Of a stretch of DNA of 64,000 bases, positions 11,285 through 22,020 are shown in pieces. The notes under the pieces were generated by a model that was not told the origin of the DNA, made no database searches, and saw only the letters and a list, made by a program, of their open reading frames with translations. The DNA comes from Anaeramoeba flamelloides. Lineage: Eukaryota > Metamonada > Anaeramoebidae. The position numbers and the translations under genes were made by a program. Positions within the stretch are counted from its first letter, which is position 1. Every line of letters starts with the position of its first letter. Location of the stretch: NCBI GenBank assembly GCA_027625915.1, contig JANTQA010000047.1, positions 18,600,001 to 18,664,000 of the forward strand. Direction: 5' to 3'.

Positions 11285-11950
11285 ATAAATATTATTTTGA
11301 AGAATTACATTTTTATCAAATAATATAAATTTTATCTATAATTTTGATTCTAGATAAAAAAAATAATTTTTTTTAATTATTTTTTTGTTTTTATTCAGTA
11401 ATTTTCTAAAATTTAATTTTATTATCTACAAATTAACAGGGATTAACTTGTCAATTCTTCTAATACAATAAACTCTTTTTCATAACTCTACATATCTTTT
11501 TTTTATTTTTATTTATTTATTTTTTTTTTTTGTATCAAGATTTGAAAGGAGCTTTCATTTCTATAGATTTCAATAATAAACACTTTTTCAAGCAAAATGG
11601 CACACATCTCATATCACCAATACTATTGAATTTGATTGTTAATAAGATAATTACTTCTTGGTGATTTTCATTATAATTCTTCATTTTTTCATTTTTTGTT
11701 TTTTTTTATTTATGGAAATTGAACAGTTGGAAAATGACAAAACATGATAAGAAGAAACCAATTTGGAAACAATCTGACAGTATAAAAGGGGAAACAGTTT
11801 AAGTTTGATTTGAAATGAGCTAGATATAGAAATTAAAAAAAGGTCATTATTAGATTGATGCCTGAAACAACGAAAAAAAGAAAATAAAGAAAAAAAAACA
11901 ATTCCAACAAAATACGAGATGAATTGCGGTTTTATATTGAAAATGAGACT
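11285..11950. other. Non-coding 3' flank of WDR55
   Basis: AT-rich DNA with long T-runs and several possible polyadenylation hexamers. No gene or repeat family I can name. Confidence 0.4.
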
Positions 11951-12710
11951 TTAATAGATTAGAATATCCATATTTTTCTCAATAATCAAATTATGTAGTA
12001 ATTGGGTGTATTTGATTTTAGTGCGCTATGACCCAAATAGTTTCTAAAAAATCTATTATAAATCTTATGGCACAATATTTTGTGACATTTTGTACTTATG
12101 ATCACAATTAAAAATTGAAATTTTGGAATTTTTTTTTCTCATTCCTTTGACAAATCTCTTTATAAAAACTCAAAATAACAGTTATTCAGGTATTTAATAA
12201 TTCATATTTATAACTAATATAAGTAAATATTTTTTTAATTTTTTAATTTTAAATATTAACTCAATAATCATTAACATAAAAACCTAAACACTGAATCAGT
12301 TTTGTTTATTGTTTATAAAGATAATTGTAAAATCAATATATTTCCAATATTTCAGAAATAATTTGTCAAAAAAATCTTATCCTTAATTAGAAATTTTTGA
12401 AAAAAATGTATTTTTTAGCTATTAATCTACATTTCATAACAAATTTAAGACATATATTTTTCAACTTTGGAGTACGAATATTGATAATTCATATTTATAT
12501 TTGTGGCGAAATGCTGATTTTTTTCGGAAATTGTTGGTTTTTTTTATTTCTACAATGGATCCTTTTGAATTGATGTGATCAACAAATATTCAAGTCTTGA
12601 CTAATGGGATTTTTTAGAGACATTCGAACCGTGGTGCACTAATGAAATTACACCCAATAACAACATATTTGAATACTTTACTTCTCTTTGGTAGACAATA
12701 ATTCCTTAAA
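11951..12710 (-). mobile_element. Family A MITE, copy A2 (inverted)
   Basis: A ~760-bp copy of the family A element in inverse orientation to 3100-3852. The left edge is TTAATAGATTAG and the right edge ATAATTCCTTAA, so TTAA persists at both ends although inner bases have drifted. Shared internal blocks include GTAATTGGGTGTA near the left end, TTTCCAATATTTCAGAAATA and GTTTATAAAGATAATTG in the middle, and GTGGTGCACTAAT near the right. No coding capacity. Confidence 0.8.
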
Positions 12711-14504
12711 GAACTAAAGTTTGATGTGTAAAGCGTTATTAATAAAATGTAAAGAACATTTACCCATTCACCTCGTTTAATAGTTTTTCTTGATTTTATA
12801 TTTTTTTTCCTACAATTAACAAAACGAGATTTCTCATTTCAAATTATTTTTTCATCAATTTTTAAAATATTTAATTTTAATTTTAATTTTTTACAGTTTT
12901 GTTTTCATGAGTTTTAAATATTCAATTGGGTGTTTTTTTTATTTTTATAAGAGTTTCTTAGATTTTAGAATGATACTCCAATTAATTTCATTCAATTATG
13001 AATAATTCTTGGAATTTTCTGTGCTCTTTTATTTGAAAAAGAGTTTAGTTAAATTTGTTCTCATTGCAATTTATCTTACGCCTTTTCTGAATTATTTTCT
13101 TAAATATAATACTTATCGTTGACAAATGTGGGTCTTGGTCACTTTTTGAGATCTGGAAGATTTTTTTTTAGACATTTTTATACATTTTTCGAATGGAGTT
13201 ATCATCATTATGGAAATAATCGAACAAAATTATTGCTATTCTTTATCTCTATTACAATAAAACAACAATAAATAGAGTAAATCGAATTTACCAACTTCAT
13301 TTTATTTTAGAAATACTTTAATACTGAACCAATTTTGCTTATCATTTTATATTTGACTTTATTATTTAAAATTCTTTAAGAATTAGCAGAATAAAAATAC
13401 CAGATCTATCACCCTCTATAAATATTAATAACAATGGTGTTTTATTATAAAAAATAACCCATTTTTACCAAATCTCATTAAAAATCAGATAATTTTTATT
13501 CTTAGATTATCTGAGATAGTTCATTTTATATATACTAAGCTAATTTCATCCTAAAAGTAAAAATCATTTTGAGTATTTTATTCAACTAACATTTCATTTT
13601 TAGTTTCGTATATACAATTTAAAAATAAATTGATCTTGATTGTACTAGTATAATTTACAATTAAATCAAATAAAAGAGACGTTCAAAACATTCAAAGTCC
13701 AAAATGGTTAATAATACTCTTTTTAATATACCCGATTACATATGTACTAAAAACTTCAGAATTTTAAGAAAACTAAATAGAGTTTTCAATTCTTCTAATA
13801 ACTGTTTCCCAATATGAACTTCTAGATACTTTATCCATATATAGACCAATTTAAGGACACTCTTTCTATTGAAAAACATAAAATTTGACCATTCCAAAAT
13901 TCCTTCTATAATATATTAAATATCTTTTTAAATATATCACAGTTAACAATAATTACAAAATTATAGATTGTTTTAACAAAAAGAAAAAAAGAAAAAAATA
14001 TCATTGAATTTAAGTAGTAACAACAAGTGACAATTCGAAACCAACATAGTTGTTTTCAAAATTCTATATCTAAACAAAATAGATTGGAAATTAAGTGTTG
14101 ATCTTTGGTGCTTTTTTTCAAACATTTATTGTTTTTCATTGTTGATTTTTGAAGATCATCGATATATCACTTTTTGATTTGTTATTTATTGGCTTTATTA
14201 CTCTTGATTAAAATTGAAAAAAAAAAAAAACCATTTTTATATTTCAAAATGAATTATTCAACCCTGAACAAGTGAAAATATATAATATTGTAAAAAATAG
14301 AGTTTTTACAATTTTAGAGTTAAATAAAGAGTTCCATATATTTTACTCAAAATTTTTGTTATAGTAAACGAAATCCCCGTTTTTTATTTTTGAGCTTCAA
14401 GAGATTTTCAATATTAAATCGTTTGATAAATCCCAATATTTTTTTGAAAAAACATTATTTTTAGTAAAATTGAAAGATTGGTATTATAATAGGGGGAAAA
14501 AAAA
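12711..14504. other. Gene-free AT-rich DNA
   Basis: I find no supported ORF, RNA gene or clear repeat boundary. A block at about 14030-14110 resembles inverted sequence near 52620-52730, suggesting one more ancient repeat, but I could not define its ends. Confidence 0.35.
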
Positions 14505-14969
14505 TGAACATGAAAATAATTGATGAAAAGCTTTTTAATTGTGAATATTCGGAAAATTGATAGGTAATTTCTTGTATTTTCAATCAAATCCTTTTGATAA
14601 ATAAACAATTTTTTCATGAGCTTAATAATAAAACTACAAAAAGTCCATTAAAGTATGATGTCTCTAGAATACCTAATTAATTGTTTAATAGCCTAAGTAG
14701 AACAACTTTTTTGAAAAAAACAATAAGGTTTTATCAAGGTTTACTATGAATTTGGAAAATGGTAATTTTTATTCTTGTTTTTTGGTGAATTGAATATTGT
14801 TCTTAACAAGTGTAATTTCATTAATCATTATTCTAATAAATAAGTGGATGAGTTATAATTTAAAAAGTTTGGTTTTAATAAAAGGATAAGATTTTAGATA
14901 AAAGAAATTACACAATAATTTTCCGAATATTCACAATTAAAAATCTTTCACTTGATTATTTTCATTTCA
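14505..14969. mobile_element. Family F element, copy F1
   Basis: A ~465-bp element with inverted ends of about 50 bp. The left end runs ATGAAAATAAT ... TTTTTAATTGTGAATATTCG and the right end is its complement, CGAATATTCACAATTAAAAA ... ATTATTTTCAT. A second, older copy is at 37600-38072, sharing AGAAAGTTCATTAAAG-type and TTTACTATGAATTTGGAAAA blocks. No real ORF; the minus-strand open frame at 14414-14617 is a by-product of the repeat. Confidence 0.75.
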
Positions 14970-15222
14970 GGTATTTTTTCACTACTTTAACATTTAGATT
15001 TTTTTAATTAATATTTTTATTAATCTATTAAGATAATCAGATCTTATATTTGCTATTACCAAACTATTGAGTAAATCCATGAAACTCTTTGTTTATCTCT
15101 AAAATTATAAATACTCTATTTTTAAAACCTTCATATTTACACTAGTGTAGTGAACTGCATTTTATAGTTTAAAATAGGAACACAAAGATGTAATAACAAT
15201 ATTAGATATTTTTTTTTATTGT

Positions 15223-15419
15223 TACAGTCAGTTTCACTTTCAAGGAACAAACTTTTACGAAATTTAAGGCACCAAAAAATCTCAAATTAATGTACAAAAT
15301 TCAGATTATAGTAAGATACTTTGTGGAAAAAAAAATTCCAAATTTTCTGCATTAATTTGAGATTTTTTGGTGCCTTAAATTTCGTAAAAGTTTGTGCTTT
15401 AAATTTGAAACTGACTGTA
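15223..15419. mobile_element. Family E palindromic MITE, copy E1
   Basis: A near-perfect palindrome of about 195 bp bounded by TA on both sides. It starts CAGTCAGTTTCACTTTCAAG and ends with the complement GAAACTGACTG. Each arm carries AATTTAAGGCACCAAAAAAT and CTCAAATTAA. CAGT termini and a TA target duplication are typical of Tc1/mariner-type elements. Three more copies lie at 15621, 16813 and 52262. Confidence 0.9.
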
Positions 15420-15469
15420 TACGCTTACCTTGAAATAATAGATTAATATTTTAAAATAATTTGTACGAA

Positions 15470-15620
15470 ATAAATCATAATGAATTATTTTAAGCCATTA
15501 AATTTTGAAACTATTTTCATTCGTTAATAATCATGTGATTTATAATTTTACATTAAAATTTACTTTCACAAATTTAAATCTAAGCTATTTAGAGTAGAAT
15601 TTGCACATCTTCAGTAATAA
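15470..15620 (+). mobile_element. LINE 3'-end fragment
   Basis: Contains ATAAATCATAATGAATTATT, ATTTTCATTCGTTAATAATC and TTTTACATTAAAATTTACTT, a diverged copy of the 3' end of the LINE remnant at 15838-16255. It is immediately followed by family E copy E2. Broken; no usable frame. Confidence 0.5.
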
Positions 15621-15817
15621 TACAGTCAGTTTCACTTTTATAGCACAAACTTATACGAAATTTAAGGCAAAAAAAATCTCAAATTAAAGTACAAAATTCA
15701 GATTATAGTAAAATAATTCGTAAAAAAAAAAATTCCAAATTTTGTGCCTTAATTTGAGATTTTTTTGTGCCTTAAATTCGGTTGAAAGTTTGAACTTGAA
15801 ATTTGAAACTGACAGTA
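15621..15817. mobile_element. Family E palindromic MITE, copy E2
   Basis: The same ~195-bp palindrome, bounded by TA at 15621-15622 and 15816-15817. The right end has drifted (CTGACAGTA rather than CTGACTGTA). It sits between two LINE 3'-end fragments. Confidence 0.88.
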
Positions 15818-15837
15818 ATAATAATCAAATGAATTTT

Positions 15838-16255
15838 TATCAAAACTCTTTATTTAAAACTCAAAATTATTTAAGTTAGACCAAGCTCAACAATCCTAAA
15901 ACTCGGAACATTTACTAATTTCCTAAATAGATATTATTATGTAATTGATAAAAACTCAAATAAATTTTGTCCACAATGCTTAAAACATGAAGAGAAAGAA
16001 ATAATAGAAAATATTAATCATTTTTTATCGGAATGTCCTTACTATGAAATAGATAGATTTTTATATTTAGCAAAAAATTAAAAGAAATAAATCTTAATGA
16101 AAAATTCTAAACCGTGATTGCTTGAAATTATTTTCATTAATTAATAATAGTGGAATCCTTGATTTTACGCTTAAATTTCTGAAAGGGAATTTAAGTCTAA
16201 GGGCAACTAGAGTTTAATTTCACTTTTTCAATAAAAATAAAAAAATATAAAAAAA
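15838..16255 (+). mobile_element. Non-LTR retrotransposon (LINE) ORF2 3' end
   Basis: One plus-strand frame reads a peptide with FCPQCLKHEE ... NINHFLSECPYYEIDR. This is the CxxC...H...C pattern found near the C-terminus of LINE reverse-transcriptase proteins. A shifted frame further on reads ILDFTLKFLKGNLSLRATRV and then a stop, followed by an A-rich tail at about 16225-16255, as expected at a LINE 3' end. At least one frame change separates the two pieces, and the upstream reverse-transcriptase core is absent. It is a 5'-truncated, dead copy. Confidence 0.75.
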
Positions 16256-16812
16256 AATGAATTTTTTTTTTAAATTATGGTTTTTATTGAAAAACAATCT
16301 TATTGATACTTACTCTCAAAAAAATATTTATGGGGATGTACAGAAAAAAAACTGATAAAAGACACTTTTCTATATTGTTTTAGTTTGATAGATAAAAAGA
16401 CAACTTTGATTTGGAATAAATAACTATTCAATAATAATTTCAAATATTATCCAAAAAACTCTAAAAATCAAGGCACCAGTTTACTCCTGTTTACTCTTTG
16501 CAAGATCAAAAGAATTTTCATAAAAATTTGAACCAAAACCTATTCTTACACTTATTTTTATAAACAGTATTGCCCATTAGTCACAATTATTTTTGAAAAA
16601 AAGGATTTAATTGTTGTTCGGTATAAAATTGGATTTTTGAATTTTAATTACATTATTTTATTCAAAAAAACTTATAATAACAATAAAAAAGCAAATTGCC
16701 AAGGAAATAGAATTAAAGGAATTTTTCATTTATTTATCATTATTAAAAATAAATTCATTACATCTTGTCTATAAGCATACATTCAACAATTTCAACATTT
16801 ATAAAATTTTAA

Positions 16813-17012
16813 TACAGTCAGTTTCACTTTTAAGGCACAAAGTTATAACGAAATTTAAGGCACAAAAAAAATCTCAAATTAAAGTACAAAATTCAGATTA
16901 TAGTAAAATAATTCGTAAAAAAAAAAATTCCAAATTTTGTGCCTTAATTTGAGATTTTTTTGTGCCTTAAATTTCGTTGAAAGTTTGTGCCTTAAAAGTG
17001 AAACTGACTGTA
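16813..17012. mobile_element. Family E palindromic MITE, copy E3
   Basis: Bounded by TA at 16813-16814 and 17011-17012, with CAGTCAGTTTCACTTTTAAG and its complement CTTAAAAGTGAAACTGACTG at the ends. Each arm carries TTAAGGCACAAA-type blocks. This copy keeps both termini exactly and looks younger than E1 and E2. It lies 101 bp downstream of the stop of the minus-strand exon at 17113. Confidence 0.9.
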
Positions 17013-17112
17013 TTAAAGATAATCAACATAATGGATTTGTATATAATTTTTTTACAATAAATTTCAGGCAAAATTTCTTTTGCAACTGTAAAGCGTGTAA
17101 TTGAAAACACCC

Positions 17113-17993
17113 CTAAAAGAATAATTCAACCTCAACAGAATTTAAAACTGAAAATCTATCTTTAGGGAAAACGTGGTCCTTTAAATTACAAGGATTCTTT
17201 TCTAAACGAAGTTTTGAATATGGGTGGCTTGTTGGCTTTGCAAACCCAAAATTCTCTTCTCTGAACAGATCATAATTAGCTATTAAGAGTGGTTGTTTGG
17301 TATTAATTTTCAGAGACTTGGTGTTGGTCATTTTTGGTTTGAGGGATTCTATATTTTTTTTTTGTTTTGAAATAGGTAACGTCTGCTTTTGTGTTGATCC
17401 TAATCCCCTTTTGCGGCTTCGGTGATAAGATCTATCCTCAAATTGCTTCTCTGTTAACGGACACACAGTTCTTCGTCTTTTAAGCTCAAAGCCATTTGAT
17501 CTAATCGATTAAACATTACATTTCAAAATTAAATAAATTAGTTAAGGTTTGAGTATATTTTTTTTTGCAAAAAGATAAGATCTGAACATTTGTCAAAAAT
17601 CAAAAAGAAGGAAATTACGTTACTTGTTAACATTTAAATTCATATTCAAAGATAACTTGTAAAATTATTTATAGTTAAAAAATTTCTAATGATAAAAAAT
17701 GATTTGAATTTTTGTTTTTTATCACAAGAAAAAATCTTTTTATTTTACATTAAACCAATTTGTGATTTTTCAAAAAGATTCACAAATATAATTTGCTTCA
17801 AATATTGCTTGAGTTTCAAATCTTTCGGTTTCTGAAAGCTAAATTTGTAGGATTTTTAAAATAATTTTTTCATTCTTTAAAACTTACAATTCTTCTTCAA
17901 AAAAAAATACATGCCATTCCACTCAGGAACTATTTTCCAAACCCCATTCTGTATTTTTTGATCAATAGTTTTGATCAGATTTTGAGAGATCAT
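17113..17993 (-). CDS. Hypothetical basic protein, probably two exons
   Basis: I do not recognise this protein. The downstream exon (17500 to 17113) reads SNGFELKRRRTVCPLTEKQF then a lysine-rich stretch and NYDLFREENFGF, ending VEVELFF and TAG. An upstream minus-strand frame starts at an ATG at 17993 and reads MISQNLIKTIDQKIQNGVWK then IVPEWNGMYFF. It reaches a good donor, GTAAGTTTT, at 17887. The acceptor GATTAG borders 17500. The two parts miss being in frame by one base, and a run of nine A/T (17899-17907) lies just before the donor. One more base would give YFFFEEEL joined to SNGFELKRRR. So this is either a homopolymer error, a decayed gene, or wrong exon pairing. Composition is visibly less AT-rich than its surroundings, which supports coding. 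Confidence 0.4.
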
Positions 17994-18067
17994 TTCAAAA
18001 TGAAATCTTTTTGGATAAAAACAATTTTGTAATGATCAATAAATTGATTAATTTTCAAAAAAATTAA

Positions 18068-18755
18068 TTGCTTGATCGCACTACGAACGAAAATTCAATC
18101 AATTTATCGGAGTTCGATTGCTTCTTTAAGGTTCAAGAGTTGAATTTAAATACAAGATCTTTTTTGAATTTAGTTGCCAGTAATTATAAAAATTCGTTTT
18201 TGAAGATTAAAAAATCTCCTTTTAAGGATAGAAAAGACATTATTGAACTGGCAAGAGAAAACAAATATTTTATTGATCCCAAGTATTATTCATTAAATCG
18301 TTCTATTAAATTTTGAATCAGAAATTTTTTATTGTGTTTCGATCAACAGTCATTTTTATTAAATACTTTATTATTAAAAAATCTTTTGAAAATCTGAACG
18401 GCTAGAGTGATTTTATTTCTTTTTCTAGTACGATCAAGTTTTTTAAAAATCCCGATAACAAGTTATGTAAAAATTGATTTTTTAGTTCCAGAAATTATTT
18501 TAATGATTTCATTAGAAATAATTACATCGGTCCTCTTCATAATTGTGAATTTTTTTTTCTTTAAGGGAAGAGTAATTACCATGATAATTTTTTGAAATCG
18601 AAATAAAAAAATTTTTTTCTATTTTAGGAATACCTTTATACAAAGCAAAAACCAACCTCAGAGTGTGTCGTACTACCAACCTCGAAAAATCAACAACCAA
18701 AAAGTGGAACATTTCAAGAAAAAAGTATCAAAGAACAAAACTCAATTCCTAATTA
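18068..18755 (+). CDS. Possible multi-exon gene, unresolved
   Basis: Three plus-strand stretches look coding but I cannot join them reliably. The first (18068-18316) reads LDRTTNENSINLSEFDCFFK and later KDRKDIIELARENKYFIDPK. It contains no methionine, so if real it is an internal exon. The second (about 18427-18545) follows a TTTTTCTAG acceptor. The third (18628-18755) follows TTCTATTTTAG and reads EYLYTKQKPTSECVVLPTSK to PN and TAG. A donor GTAATTACC after AAGGGAAGA would join the second and third in phase. No family is recognised. The fragment could be the 3' part of a gene whose start was lost, or a decayed copy. Confidence 0.3.
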
Positions 18756-21300
18756 GAATGGTTTCAAATATACAATATTGAAAACAACTATGTCTGTTTT
18801 GAAATTTCTTTCTTTTGCGCTTTTTGAGATCACAAAGCTTTTTTTTTTCATTTTTTTCCTTTTTTGAATGAGTTATTTTTATTCTCAAAAATGTTACAAA
18901 ATCCTTACTTTTTTCAAATATAGAGTGTTACAAAATGAACCACAAATTTGGTTGAATCTAATAAAATTAATTAATCCTTAAATAAGACAATTTGTTTTAA
19001 ATTAAAGAAATTTAAACCTTGTGGAAAATAAAAATAGAAAATTAGATTTTTTTAGTCAAAATTTTCTTTTTTGGAATTGGGATTTCTTTTTTAACTGTCT
19101 TCTTGTTTATTAATTTTTTTGTCCAATGAGAGAAACTTTTGTTTTATTTTTAGTTCTTAGAATTTTTTTGTTAATCAAAGGAAACTCAATTCCCTTATAC
19201 CATTTTTGGTAGTAAATTATTACATGAGTATGTAACAATTATAAGGTTGGGTGACTTTACTATTAAGGAAATGCAAATATTTATTGAAGAAGAGATCGAA
19301 TATAACTTTGGAATGAAAAATATCCTTTAAATTAAGATAACTGCTATTTTTCTCTTTTTTTCAGTAAAATGATACTATTAATTTATATATACCTAAACAC
19401 ACCAGATTTGCCTATATTTTATCAAGTTAAAGAAAAAAAAAATAAAATGATATTGTTATACTAATATATTTATTTTCTTATTCACCTTTAATTTAGATGT
19501 TGAATTATAATAAAAATTCAAAATTGTTCAAAGAGAAAGTAGTTATATTATTGTTATATTTTTTATTGAAATCAGAAAAAAACAATAATAATTGTTTATT
19601 TTTAAATTTACTTTAAAGATATTTATCTTTATTTAATTCTTTAAATTTGAAATTTGATTAAAAAAATAGTAATTCAAGACTCAAAACATTGTTCTATTAA
19701 TAAAAAACATAAAAAATGTGTTTAATTTTTTGATAAAATAAATAAATAAATAACATATATTACTAAGAAAATTTCCTTTTTTTCTGAAAAAATATTAATA
19801 AATATTTAATTAAGAGAAAAATTAATTTTATTTCTTTCGGCCAAAATTATAATTTTAATTATGAATTTTTATTTAAAAATTGATTTTAAACAATAGAAAA
19901 TACTTTAAAAGTCAAAAAAAAAATGTAAGATAATTTCATTAAATACATAGAAAGAAAATTAATAAAATCCTTTTTTAATATATAAAGTAACCAACCCAAT
20001 TAATTAAAAAAAATTAAAAAAAGACTTTTAAATATTATTCAATATAATCAAATAAATTTCGAAACCAAAAATATTTTTTTTTAATTATGTTATCAGTAAA
20101 AAAAATTACAATAATCTTTAAAAAATGAATTATTCCCTTCTAAATTAATTTAGATCTTGGAAAATAAGTTTTTTGATCTATGGTCTGTTATTCAATAATA
20201 TTGTTTATTTTATGTGTAGATTTCATAAAGTCAAAAATTAAGAAATAGTAAAAATTAAAAGAAAAAAACTAATATAAATCTGACTCAAAATATTGGCTAA
20301 AATCATTTATAATTTGAAAAAAATTCTTCTTGAGAAAAAATTTCCAAAATTTACTAATTTAAAAAAAAATAGTTTTTTTTTCATATATAATTTACTTTTT
20401 TTTTTCTTTTAGATCTTTAAGAATCTAATATATATATATATATATTGCTATTGAATGATAGTCAATGTATAATACAAATTTTTGGAGTGATGTCAATTAT
20501 ATCTTCTGTAATGGATAAATTATTTATTAAAATATTTTAAGCAATTTCGAGGTGCAAAGGTAATCAAAAAAAATTTCAGTAAAGTGTAATGTGTTTTAAT
20601 CATTAAAAATAAGAATTTTTTGTTGAGAAAACATACTTTTCAAAATAATAATAATATTTTTTTTTTTTTTTTGACAAAATGATGATTAGAAAATAATAAA
20701 ATCACAATAACGAAAAAAAACTTTTCAAATGTTGAAAAATGTTTTTCAAGTTATTTTTTTATTGTTGGTAACTATAAAATTTTAAATTATAAATTTTACT
20801 TTTTAATATTATTATTTATTAATTCTATATCTAATAATCCTCTTATAACAATTTAAATTGAAAATTTTATTTGAAAGGTTATTAGGATATTTGGGGTTCT
20901 AAACGAAATAAACCCTTTTTAATCGAAGTTTCATCTTGATACATTTTTTTTTTGTACATTGAAGGAAATTGTAATTAATGTTACTTTCTTCAGTTCTTGG
21001 TGTATTAAAAAGTCTAAAAACCACTACAAAATATTCTTGAAGATTAAATATTGGATTTTTTTTCAAATGATTATTCTAGGCAAATATCCATTTTTAAAAA
21101 ATTTCTTTTGAATTGCTTTTCCCAAAGATATAGAGAAAATCCAAATAATATTTTCCAGGTATTGAATATTTTCCATATAGAACCTAAGAAGTAAATCTTA
21201 TTTAATTTTTTTTATATGATTAACTTGTTTTATATAAACACTCAAGCGAAAAAGTGATTATTTTTGTACATTTTACACATGGGCTAGGTAATTTTACCTA
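18756..21300. other. Gene-free AT-rich DNA with old repeat J1
   Basis: No gene seen. A (TA)n run lies at 20428-20445. From about 20425 to 20800 the sequence matches, in inverse orientation, 31610-31970. Shared blocks include ATTTTAAGCAATTTCGAGG versus CCTCAAAATTGCCTAAAAT, and GTGTTTTAATCATTAAAAAT versus ATTTTTAATGATTAAAACAC. That is an ancient dispersed repeat (J) with no coding capacity. Confidence 0.45.
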
Positions 21301-21829
21301 TTAACTGTGTTTCTGCCAAACATTCCAAAAAAAAAAAATTAATAATATCAATTAATTTTTCTAATTATCCGTTGAAAAAAAAAATATTAAACAAGTAGAA
21401 AAATGCATATCGGAAAAACATTTTATATCCAATATTATGTAAATAAATTAATCAATAGTTGTTCTGAAAAATTGAAAAATTCAAAATTCTTTTTTATACA
21501 TTTAATAAAAAAACAATTTTCATTTTAATCTCTGTTTTAAGATCAAAAAAAATCTATATAATGTTTCTATAATCATTCTCACATTTTAAATAATATTAAA
21601 ATAACAAGCTTTTACTTAGTTACAATAGATCTTACAAAAAAAAAAATAATTGCAACTGAATTCCGACTTTAAGAAAAATTGAAAGAAAAAAAGAAAAAAG
21701 GAAATTAATGATTTCAATTTTTAAATTTCTTAAAATAAATTTTTTCTTCTAATATCCTTTCAAACCAAATAATTACATTTAATTTCATGCTACTACAACT
21801 GAGCAACTTTAACAGGAAAAAATTTTATT
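21301..21829 (+). mobile_element. Family C element, degraded copy C5
   Basis: The left side reads TTAACTGTGTTTCTGCCAAA, then AATATCAATTAAT. The middle keeps TTAATCAATAG and AAAATTGAAAAATTCAAA. The right end keeps TTTTTCTTCTAATATC, CTACAACTGAGC and AACAGGAAAAAATTTTATT. These align in order with the 706-bp fresh copies but many bases differ and parts are missing. It ends about 190 bp upstream of the PIGV start codon. Confidence 0.65.
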
Positions 21830-22020
21830 ATCAAGTATAGTTAGCTACATTTTTCTTGAATTTACTATTAAATTTATTCAAATTTTTTTTCTAGAGGATT
21901 TTGTGTCACTTAGAAGATAAAATACTTAGGTAGAACCAAGATTTATTCAAGTGTGCATTAAAAAACACCAATTGATCCTATTTCTATTATTTTTTATTTT
22001 GAAAACCTAAAAAAACCAAG

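Noticed and set aside
18449-18490. A 19- or 24-nt mini-intron between two exon-like frames
   Set aside because: A 19-nt GTAAAA...TTTTAG or 24-nt GTTATG...TTTTAG can be written, but every secure intron in the window is at least ~100 nt and the surrounding gene model is itself unresolved.
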